From: Burkholderiales bacterium
Lineage (GTDB): Bacteria; Pseudomonadota; Gammaproteobacteria; Burkholderiales; Ga0077523
Direction: 5' to 3'
DNA length: 12,637 bases
NCBI GenBank assembly: GCA_025459035.1
Contig: JALORJ010000030.1
Span: 1-12,637, forward strand
Position 1 is the first letter of the stretch; every line of letters starts with the position of its first letter. Shown in pieces: positions 6,000-12,637 of the stretch. A model generated the notes under the pieces. The model had not been told where the DNA came from. It made no database searches and saw nothing but the letters and a program-made list of their open reading frames with translations. The position numbers and the translations under genes were made by a program.

Positions 6000-7190
6000 T
6001 CAGAGCGTCTTCCACTTCGACCGCGGTGCCGTCGGCAGCAGCACCGGCGGCTGCGCCGCGCCCGCGGCATGGAAGCGGTCGAGATGGTGGTCGGCATCGC
6101 CGAACCACGTGTCGATCGCCGCCAGGCGCTTCACGTAGCGCCCCGCGATGTACTCGTCGGTCATGCCGATGCCGCCGTGCAGCTGGATCGCCTGCTGGCC
6201 CACGAAGCGCCCGGCGCGGCCGATCAGTTCCTTCGCGGCGGACACCGCGCGCCGGCGTGCCACCGGATCGGTCGCGTCGACGCGCATCGCGGCGAGCAGC
6301 GCCATCGAGCGCGCCTGCTCGAGGTGCATCAGCATGTCGACCGCGCGGTGCTGCAGCGCCTGGAAGCGTCCGATCGGCATGCCGAACTGCTGGCGCGTGC
6401 GCAGGTAGTCGAGCGTCAGCGCGTGCAGCCGGTCCATGCAGCCCACGGCCTCGGCGCACAGCGCGGCGATCGCGCGGTCGACGGCGAGCTCGATCAGGCC
6501 CAGCGCCTCGTCGCGCACGCCGATCAGGTTGATGATCCCGACGCGCACATTGTCGAAGCGCACGTCCACCGCGCGGGTCTCGTCGTACAGCGGGTACTCC
6601 TGGCCGCTCACGCCGTCCTCGCCCGGGTTGACGAAGAACAGGCTGATGCCGTGCGGCGAGGTCGCGTCGCCCGACGTGCGGGCCGCGACGATGAACAGGT
6701 CGGCGCAGTCGCCGTGCATCACCACCGACTTCGCGCCGTCGATGACCCAGAAATCGCCGTCCTGGCGCGCCGTGGTCGTGACATGGTCCAGCGCGTAGCG
6801 CCCGCCGGGCTCGGTGAACGCGCACGCGAGCTTCAGACGCCCTGCCTGCAGCAGCGTGAGGATCTCGTGCTTCTGGTCGGCGGTACCGGCCGCGGCGACG
6901 AGCGTGGCGGCCATCACGCACGTCGGGATCCACGGCTCGACGACCAGATGACGACCGAAGGCCTCCATCACGAGCGCGGTCTCGACGCCGCCGCCGCCGA
7001 AACCGCCGTGCTCGGTCGGCACCGGCACGCCGAGCAGACCGAGTTCGGCCATGCCCTGCCACGCCGCGGGTCCGAAGCCCTCGCGCGAGCCGACGATCAG
7101 CGTGCGCATCTCCGGGGTGTAGGTCTTCTCGAGGAACTTCTCGACGCTGTCGGCGAGAAGCTGCTGCTCTTCGGTGTAGTCGAAGTCCAT
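6000..7190 (-). CDS. Acyl-CoA dehydrogenase, small-subunit (PimD-like) type
   Basis: 396 residues with the full acyl-CoA dehydrogenase fold. Features: GLLGVPVPTEHGGFGGG (51-67), AFTEPGGR (124-131) in place of the usual TEPxAGSD, YLRTRQQFGMPIGRFQALQ (262-280), and IQLHGGIGMTDEYIAGRYVKR (335-355, in two parts by eye). The HGGxGMTDE motif and the altered flavin loop recall small subunits of two-component dehydrogenases such as PimD. The usual helix-G Glu position is Asp238, and the C-terminal YEGT Glu is not recognisable. It therefore probably works as a heteromer with the large subunit encoded 40 bases upstream. The reaction would be FAD-dependent 2,3-desaturation of an acyl-CoA, with electrons passed to ETF. 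The ATG at 7190 has a weak ribosome binding site. Substrate is unknown; dicarboxyl, aromatic side-chain or polycyclic acyl-CoAs are typical for paired enzymes. Confidence 0.88.
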   Translation of the reverse strand: MDFDYTEEQQLLADSVEKFLEKTYTPEMRTLIVGSREGFGPAAWQGMAELGLLGVPVPTEHGGFGGGGVETALVMEAFGRHLVVEPWIPTCVMAATLVAAAGTADQKHEILTLLQAGRLKLACAFTEPGGRYALDHVTTTARQDGDFWVIDGAKSVVMHGDCADLFIVAARTSGDATSPHGISLFFVNPGEDGVSGQEYPLYDETRAVDVRFDNVRVGIINLIGVRDEALGLIELAVDRAIAALCAEAVGCMDRLHALTLDYLRTRQQFGMPIGRFQALQHRAVDMLMHLEQARSMALLAAMRVDATDPVARRRAVSAAKELIGRAGRFVGQQAIQLHGGIGMTDEYIAGRYVKRLAAIDTWFGDADHHLDRFHAAGAAQPPVLLPTAPRSKWKTL

Positions 7191-7230
7191 GTGCGTGTGT
7201 CCGCGGGAAGCCGCGACGCGCGAACGCGCG

Positions 7231-8427
<1,197 letters not shown>

Positions 8428-8501
8428 CGAGCGGTTCTCCTCCGGGAGGGCATCGTGGCGGCGGCGTCGCACGCGCCGCTCGCCCGGACGACGGGGTGGA
8501 A

Positions 8502-9416
8502 TCAGGCGTGGCGGATGCGGAAGTTCACGCGCGGGAAATGCACGTGCACCGCGCCGGTCGCGGCGTGCGTGCGGCGCACGACGATGCGTTGCGAGTCCAT
8601 CGCGACCAGTTCGCCGGCCACCGGATCGCGACCGTAGTCGTCGGCCATCACCTCGACCGCCTGCCCGGCGGCGAAGCCGGCGGCGAACTGCGGATTCGAC
8701 AGGCGCACCGGCGCGGGTTCGGCCGCCTTCGCGACCGCCAGCGCATCCTGCGGCGTCATGTCGGTCGGGCGCCCGTGACCGATCGCGGCGACGCGGTCGA
8801 ACCACGCGCGCACCTGCGGCGCAGCGGCGAGCGGCTGCTGTTCGGGCACGCGGTTCACGAGCATCCACAGCGGCCCGTACACGGCGAAGTCGGCAAGGCT
8901 CGGGGCGGCGCCCAGCACGAAGTCCTTGCCGTCCAGTGCGTGCTCGACCCACCAGAGGCGGCTCGCGAACTGGTCCTGCAGGAACGGCAGGTCGGCCTTG
9001 TAGCGCTCGGCATCGATCGCGCCGTCGCTCATCGCGATGCGGTCGGCCTTGAAGTCGTCGGGGACGCTGTCGCAGTGAGTGCCGAAGACCACCCCCACCG
9101 CGTCGAAGAACAGCACCTTGTCGGCCCAGGCGGTCAGCATCGTCGCGACCCCGCGCGTGCCCGGCGGGTACAGCGTCGGCGACGGGAAGCGCTTCTCCAG
9201 TTCACGGGCGATGCACGCCGTGTCGCAGTAGACGTCGGCACCGATCTGCATCACCGGGGTGCGTCGGTAGCCGCCGGTCAGCGGCATCAGGTCGGGCTTG
9301 GGCAGCAACCGCGGCACCGGCACCGAGCGCCACGCGAGCTGCTTCAGGCCGAGCATCAGACGCGCCTTCTCGGCGAAGGGCGACGAGGGAAAGTGATGCA
9401 GCAGGACTTCGGACAT
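8502..9416 (-). CDS. Glutathione S-transferase family protein with extra C-terminal segment
   Basis: 304 residues, about 80 to 100 longer than a typical GST. Residues 1-80 form the thioredoxin-like half: LLHHFPSSPFAEKARLML (5-22), the cis-Pro motif RRTPVMQIG (51-59) with Pro54, and DTACIARELEKRFP (65-78), which supplies the glutathione gamma-glutamyl contact. The helical half contains the N-capping box PSLADFAVYGPL (172-183). Residues about 236-304 are additional: AGQAVEVMADDYGRDPVAGE (250-269), VAMDSQRIVVRR (271-282) and VHVHFPRVNFRI (290-301), likely a small beta-rich unit. The ATG at 9416 begins directly before the fold; a GTG at 9470 has GAGGTGA upstream and would add 18 residues, so it is possible. 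The reaction is unknown. It lies upstream of the acyl-CoA genes in the same direction. Confidence 0.85.
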   Translation of the reverse strand: MSEVLLHHFPSSPFAEKARLMLGLKQLAWRSVPVPRLLPKPDLMPLTGGYRRTPVMQIGADVYCDTACIARELEKRFPSPTLYPPGTRGVATMLTAWADKVLFFDAVGVVFGTHCDSVPDDFKADRIAMSDGAIDAERYKADLPFLQDQFASRLWWVEHALDGKDFVLGAAPSLADFAVYGPLWMLVNRVPEQQPLAAAPQVRAWFDRVAAIGHGRPTDMTPQDALAVAKAAEPAPVRLSNPQFAAGFAAGQAVEVMADDYGRDPVAGELVAMDSQRIVVRRTHAATGAVHVHFPRVNFRIRHA

Positions 9417-9529
9417 GAAGGCGACCGCGCGGAAGTGGCTCGGAGAGCGCAACGCCTGCGACCCGCGCACCGCGGCGCAGGGTCACCTCGGGCCGGCCGT
9501 CGAGGCGAGCCTGCGGAATCTACGGGAAA

Positions 9530-9553
9530 GCGTCCGCGCACGGCGTCCGCGCA
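9530..9553. repeat. 11-base direct repeat in the gap between deoR-type and GST genes
   Basis: The sequence GCGTCCGCGCA occurs at 9530-9540 and again at 9543-9553, two bases apart, giving a 13-base period. It lies in the 159-base gap between the repressor stop (9576) and the GST start (9416), where a promoter for the GST/acyl-CoA genes might be. A tandem regulator-binding site is possible, but the repeat is made of common GC-rich words and could be chance. The rest of this gap shows no convincing promoter, terminator or RNA. Confidence 0.4.
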
Positions 9554-9575
9554 ACCGCGATACGAGGCACCGCCC

Positions 9576-10361
9576 TCAGGCGACCACGCAGCCGGTGCCC
9601 CCGCGGGCCAGGGCATCGGCCAGCGCCGGCGGCGGTGCGCGATCGGTCACCAGCACGCCGATGCCGCTCCAGCCGCACACCGTCTCGAGCGACGCGCGAC
9701 CGAACTTGCTGTGGTCGGCGACGAGCAACGTCTCGGCGGCCCGGTCGATCATCACGCGCTTGACGACCGCGGCCCCCGGCACCGCGTCGACCGGGCCTTC
9801 GCCGGTCACGCCGCTGGCACCGATGATCGCGACGTGGGCATGGAAGCGAACCAGCCACTGCGCCGTGTCCTCGCCCAGGACCGCCCCTTCCTGGGCATGG
9901 AACACGCCCGGACACAGCATCACGCGGAAGGTCGGATTGGCGCCCGCCACCGCGGCGACACCCACGCTGTTGGTCAGCACCGTGAGGCCCCGCGCGCGCT
10001 GGGCGAGGTGACGCGCCACCTGGAAGGTCGTCGAGCCGCCGTCGATCATCACGATCTGGCCGTCGGCCACGCGCGCCGCGGCGGCGGCGCCGATGCGGAA
10101 GCGCTCGTCGACCCGGGCGCGGTCGCGTTCGTGCACCGACGGTTCGGCAGTGAACGGGCGCACGGTCGCCCCGCCGTACGTGCGCGACACCAGACCGGCC
10201 TCGCCGAGTTCGGCCAGATCGCGCCGGATGGTCTCGCCCGAGACGCCGAGCTCGCGCGCGAGTGCGGAGATGCGGATGGCGGCGGACGTGCGCACCTCGG
10301 TCAGGATGCGCTCGTGGCGGCTGCGCTTGTCGGGCCGCGGGGGCGTGTCGCGCGCGCTCAT
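9576..10361 (-). CDS. DeoR/GlpR-family transcriptional regulator
   Basis: 261 residues, normal for the family. The N-terminal winged helix-turn-helix reads RHERILTEV (15-23), ISALARELGVSGETIRRDLAE split over 31-51, and GLVSRTYGGA (56-65), the DeoR signature. The C-terminal sugar-phosphate sensor domain has DGGSTTFQVARHL (107-119), VLTNSVGVA (128-136), GASGVTGEG (181-189), VVKRVMI with Lys201, and LLVADHSKFGR (212-222). DeoR proteins usually repress a catabolic operon and release DNA on binding a phosphorylated intermediate. It starts 16 bases after the HAD phosphatase stop, so it is most likely co-transcribed with the glycerol-1-phosphate dehydrogenase and phosphatase genes and represses them, with a phosphorylated glycerol, triose or polyol as effector. 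That effector is inferred from context only. Confidence 0.92.
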   Translation of the reverse strand: MSARDTPPRPDKRSRHERILTEVRTSAAIRISALARELGVSGETIRRDLAELGEAGLVSRTYGGATVRPFTAEPSVHERDRARVDERFRIGAAAAARVADGQIVMIDGGSTTFQVARHLAQRARGLTVLTNSVGVAAVAGANPTFRVMLCPGVFHAQEGAVLGEDTAQWLVRFHAHVAIIGASGVTGEGPVDAVPGAAVVKRVMIDRAAETLLVADHSKFGRASLETVCGWSGIGVLVTDRAPPPALADALARGGTGCVVA

Positions 10362-10377
10362 CGGTCGCCGGTCGCGC

Positions 10378-11193
10378 TCATCGCCGCGCTTCGAGCAGCG
10401 CCTGCGCCAGCTCGACGAAGCCGTCCGCGCCGCGCCCGCACGTGACCCACGTCGGCTCGGCGGGCAGCTGCCCGCGGAAGTCGTTCACGTTCGCGACCCC
10501 GACGGCGTTCGGGAAGGCGGCGAACAGCGGCGCGTCGTTGGGCGAATCACCGACGTACACGACCTGCGCCGCGACCACCGGGTCGGTCACGTCGAGGTCG
10601 AAGCGCTCGGCGAGCAGTCGCGTCGCCGTGGTGCGCTTGTCCCAGTCGCCGAACCAGCCGTTCACGTGGATCGACGACACCTTCGCGACGGCGCCGTGCG
10701 CCTCGAAGATCGCGACGATGCGCGCGACGGCAGCGGCATCGAGCGGCGCGACGTCCTCGCGGAAGTCGATCGCGAGATCGGCCTCGCGCCCGAACTGGTC
10801 GGCGGCCACGGCGGCGCCGGGCACCTGCGCCAGCACCGCGTCGCGGACGGCATCGAGCCGCGCGCGATCGGCCGCACGCTGCGCCGCCCGCTTCGCGTGA
10901 TGGCGACGCATCCTGCGCGTCGCGTCGTCGTACGCGAACCAGAACGCGCCGTTCTCGCCCACCACCGCATCGACCGGCCACTGGCGCGCGATCAGGTCGC
11001 ACCAGCCAGCCGGCCGGCCGGTGACCGGCACGACGCGCAGCCCGGCGTCGCGCAGCGCTTCGAGCGCCGCGTACGCGCGCGCCGGCAGGCGTCCGTCCAG
11101 CGTCAGCGTGTCGTCGATGTCGGTGAGCACGGCACGCACCGCGGCGCGCGCGCTCCGCGGGAACTGCGCGAGCGGCCGCAGCGTCGTCACCAT
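10378..11193 (-). CDS. HAD-superfamily IIB phosphatase
   Basis: 271 residues with all HAD motifs: I, LTDIDDTLTLDG (23-34) with nucleophile Asp25 and acid/base Asp27; II, PVTGR (56-60) with Thr58; III, Lys186 in DWDKRTTATRLL; IV, YVGDSPNDAPLF (213-224) with Asp216 and Asp220. The stretch from about 85 to 180 between motifs II and III is a C2-type cap, as in Cof, sucrose-phosphate and mannosyl-3-phosphoglycerate phosphatases. GRGADGFVE (253-261) is typical of the latter group. It is a cytoplasmic Mg-dependent phosphatase acting on a small sugar or polyol phosphate. The ATG at 11193 overlaps the dehydrogenase stop by seven bases; GTG at 11190 (a GTGA overlap, better spaced from GGGGGC) is an equally possible start. 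Substrate is unknown; context suggests a glycerol-type phosphate or glycoside. Confidence 0.88.
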   Translation of the reverse strand: MVTTLRPLAQFPRSARAAVRAVLTDIDDTLTLDGRLPARAYAALEALRDAGLRVVPVTGRPAGWCDLIARQWPVDAVVGENGAFWFAYDDATRRMRRHHAKRAAQRAADRARLDAVRDAVLAQVPGAAVAADQFGREADLAIDFREDVAPLDAAAVARIVAIFEAHGAVAKVSSIHVNGWFGDWDKRTTATRLLAERFDLDVTDPVVAAQVVYVGDSPNDAPLFAAFPNAVGVANVNDFRGQLPAEPTWVTCGRGADGFVELAQALLEARR

Positions 11194-12473
11194 GCCCCCG
11201 ACCGGTCCGCGACGACGTCGAGGATCGTGAAGCGGTCGCGGATCAGCCGCGCATCGCGCACGGCCGCGGCGTAGTCGGCGGCGTCGATGCCCAGCGCTTC
11301 GGGGGTGCGCGGCGCATCGACGGCCGCGAGCGCCGCGTCGAGCGTCGACAGCGGCAGCGCCATCGCCGCGAGCTCGGCGCGCAGGTCCGGCCACTGCGCC
11401 GCCAGACGCGCGTCGATGCGTGCGACCTCGACCGCATCGAAGCGCTTCGCCGCGCTCGCGTCCCAGCACTGCGCCCCGAGCGCGGGTCCGAAGCGCGCGT
11501 GGAACTGCGCGCGCGTGACGTCCGGCGGATCGAAGCGCGGCGACGACGACTGCGCGACGAATGCCGCCTGCAGTCGCGCGATCGTGAGAGTCGTCACCGC
11601 GATGTGCTCGCCGTGCAGCGTCGACGGCCACGCCGGGTCGGGGCGCATCTCGAGCAGATGGCTCACGAGATGCTCCGCCTGGCTCGCGGGCCACGAACCG
11701 CCGCACACGCTCATGCCGAGCCCGGACAGCACGAGCGTGCGGGCCAGCCGCTCGATCGCGCCGAGGTCGCCGGTCAGCAACCCCGCGGCGTGCTGCAGCA
11801 GCGCCGGCTCGTCGTCGGCCAGCAGCACGAACGGTGCGTGCCGGAACGGCGTGTCGAGCAGCCGATGCGACAGCCACCAGTCGGCCTGCGCCGTCGGCCG
11901 GCAGATCGAGTCGCCGAGCCCCGCGGCGATCATCCGGCGCGGCGCCCGCGCGAGGACGTCGAGATCCAGGAACACGCCGCGCGCAGCCGTGGCCGGCAGC
12001 GACTTCTTGTGACCGTTCACGGTGATCGCGGCGCTCACCGAGGTGTAGCCGTTCATCGACGGCGCGGTCCCGAACACCGCCCACGGCCGTGCGCTCGTGT
12101 GCGCGGCGTACTTCACGATGTCGTCGATCGTGCCGCTGCCTACCGCGACCAGACCGGTGGCGCCGGCCGTGCGGGCGATCACGTCGGCCACCGCGTCGGC
12201 ATCGGGCTGCGGATCGGGCTCGAGGCCGACGTCGCGCGCGTCCACGCCCGCGCCGCGCAGCGCCGCCAGCACGGCATCGCCCATCGCGGCGCGCGTGCCC
12301 GGGTCGTGCACGACCGCCGGGCGCGGTCCGAGGTCGAGCGGCGCCAGCAGCGCGGCGGCCTGCGCCGCCAGCCCGCGCCCGATCTCGACGCGTCGCACCG
12401 GCACCGACAGCCGCCCGCTGCCGTCGGGGTCCGCCAGCCGGCCGTCGAGCAACTGCGCCAGGCGATCGCTCAT
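11187..12473 (-). CDS. Glycerol-1-phosphate dehydrogenase (AraM/EgsA) family protein
   Basis: 428 residues, near the length of bacterial AraM. The family interconverts dihydroxyacetone phosphate and sn-glycerol-1-phosphate with NAD(P)H and a bound metal. Motifs: VAVGSGTIDDIVKYAAH (109-125), FGTAPSMNGYTSVSAAI (134-150), AAGLGDSI (183-190) with metal ligand Asp188, SQAEHLVSHLLEM (264-276) with a His ligand at 268 or 272, and LHGEHIAV (286-293) with His287 or His290. AraM serves lipid synthesis in Bacillus, and archaea use the family for lipid backbones. Here the phosphatase and DeoR neighbours point rather to catabolism of a phosphorylated glycerol or polyol, which is inference. The ATG at 12473 precedes a plausible N-terminus but has a weak ribosome binding site and overlaps a short ORF by ATGA. 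An in-frame reading to 12611 adds only Arg-rich sequence. A related iron-type alcohol dehydrogenase with a different polyol phosphate substrate is possible. Confidence 0.85.
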   Translation of the reverse strand: MSDRLAQLLDGRLADPDGSGRLSVPVRRVEIGRGLAAQAAALLAPLDLGPRPAVVHDPGTRAAMGDAVLAALRGAGVDARDVGLEPDPQPDADAVADVIARTAGATGLVAVGSGTIDDIVKYAAHTSARPWAVFGTAPSMNGYTSVSAAITVNGHKKSLPATAARGVFLDLDVLARAPRRMIAAGLGDSICRPTAQADWWLSHRLLDTPFRHAPFVLLADDEPALLQHAAGLLTGDLGAIERLARTLVLSGLGMSVCGGSWPASQAEHLVSHLLEMRPDPAWPSTLHGEHIAVTTLTIARLQAAFVAQSSSPRFDPPDVTRAQFHARFGPALGAQCWDASAAKRFDAVEVARIDARLAAQWPDLRAELAAMALPLSTLDAALAAVDAPRTPEALGIDAADYAAAVRDARLIRDRFTILDVVADRSGAW

Positions 12474-12571
12474 CGCGCGGGTCCGCAAGGGGTCGGTCGC
12501 CCGCCGGGCGCGCCGCCGCCCGCGCGCGCCAGTGCGTGCATCGCGGCCGCGGTGCGCGCGCGGGTCGTCAT
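12470..12571 (-). CDS. Possible 33-residue micro-ORF between two ATGA overlaps
   Basis: An ATG at 12571 overlaps the stop of the upstream gene (ATGA) and opens a 33-codon frame, beginning MTTRARTAAAMHALARAGG, whose TGA overlaps the dehydrogenase ATG in a second ATGA. Composition is Ala/Arg/Gly/Pro-rich with no recognisable domain, as expected for chance reading in GC-rich DNA. Its interest is purely positional: it would carry ribosomes from the upstream stop to the dehydrogenase start, which lacks a good ribosome binding site. It may be a translational bridge or nothing at all. Confidence 0.25.
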   Translation of the reverse strand: MTTRARTAAAMHALARAGGGAPGGRPTPCGPAR

Positions 12572-12637
12572 GCCGCGACCGGCGCGGCCGTGCGCGCATC
12601 GATCCATGCACCGACCACCGCGCGCTCGGGCGCGGAC
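12568..12637 (-). CDS. C-terminal end of an unidentified protein
   Basis: Only the last 22 residues are inside the window (SAPERAVVGAWIDARTAAPVA and a final Ala, then TGA at 12568-12570). The open frame to the window edge and the ATGA junction with the following short ORF suggest the tail of a real gene in the same operon as the glycerol-1-phosphate dehydrogenase. The family cannot be told from this fragment; a kinase, transporter component or other catabolic protein would fit such an operon, but nothing visible decides it. Confidence 0.4.
   Translation of the reverse strand, partial: SAPERAVVGAWIDARTAAPVAA

Noticed and set aside
8461..8479. GCGGCG/CGCCGC hairpin between the GST and acyl-CoA dehydrogenase genes
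   Set aside because: A six-base stem of this composition is expected by chance here, and no T-run follows, so I do not call a terminator.
8428..8952. A longer version of the large acyl-CoA dehydrogenase starting at 8952
   Set aside because: The extra residues cover the GST gene out of frame; the ATG at 8427 has a strong GGAGGAG site and begins at the normal family N-terminus.
8496..10445. Plus-strand open frame of 649 codons opposite the GST and DeoR genes
   Set aside because: It crosses two clear minus-strand genes and the gap between them; the translation is rich in Arg, His and Ala with no motif, typical of an antisense shadow.
11194..12084. A longer version of the HAD phosphatase extending upstream to 12084
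   Set aside because: The added 297 residues lie across the glycerol-1-phosphate dehydrogenase gene in another frame and have no HAD or other domain; the real protein starts near 11193.

Overview
All recognisable genes in this window lie on the minus strand, so transcription runs from high to low coordinates. The DNA is very GC-rich (by eye near 70%, not counted), genes are tightly packed and several overlap by 1 to 7 bases. The families present (quinoprotein amine dehydrogenase heavy chain, HpaI aldolase, paired acyl-CoA dehydrogenase subunits, YbaY/YscW-type and LprI-type envelope proteins, GST, DeoR regulator) suggest a high-GC proteobacterium, most plausibly a betaproteobacterium (Burkholderiales/Rhodocyclales-like). 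That placement is inference. No rRNA, tRNA, CRISPR array, insertion sequence or phage gene was seen. No gap between genes exceeds 172 bases.

Region A (12637 to 9576), in order of transcription: the last residues of an unknown gene; a possible 33-residue micro-ORF; a glycerol-1-phosphate dehydrogenase-family enzyme; a HAD-IIB phosphatase overlapping it; and a DeoR/GlpR-type repressor. This looks like one operon for a phosphorylated glycerol or polyol with its own regulator.

Region B (9416 to 8502): a GST-family protein with an extra C-terminal segment, set apart by a 159-base gap that holds an 11-base direct repeat.

Region C (8427 to 2194): an acyl-CoA catabolic cluster. It encodes large and small acyl-CoA dehydrogenase subunits, a 3-hydroxyacyl-CoA dehydrogenase, a MaoC-type hydratase, a divergent ComB (2-phosphosulfolactate phosphatase) family protein, two small lipoproteins (one YbaY-like) and an SDR resembling 2,4-dienoyl-CoA reductases. 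The genes from 5968 to 3094 are spaced +1, -1, -4 and -4 bases, so they are probably co-transcribed and translationally coupled. Together the enzymes could oxidise, hydrate and dehydrogenate an acyl-CoA, but no CoA ligase/transferase or thiolase is present, so the pathway is incomplete here.

Region D (2082 to 1): a small secreted LprI-like four-cysteine protein, an HpaI-type 2-oxo-acid aldolase, and the N-terminal 240 residues of a periplasmic amine dehydrogenase heavy chain cut by the window edge. A plausible sigma-70-like promoter precedes the last gene. Amine dehydrogenase beside HpaI could reflect aromatic amine breakdown, but the connecting genes are not in the window.

Nothing here is an obvious wholly new system. 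The parts most worth a second look are the glycerol-1-phosphate dehydrogenase/HAD/DeoR operon, the divergent ComB-like protein and two lipoproteins coupled to acyl-CoA genes, and the stereochemical mismatch between the hydratase and the dehydrogenase.
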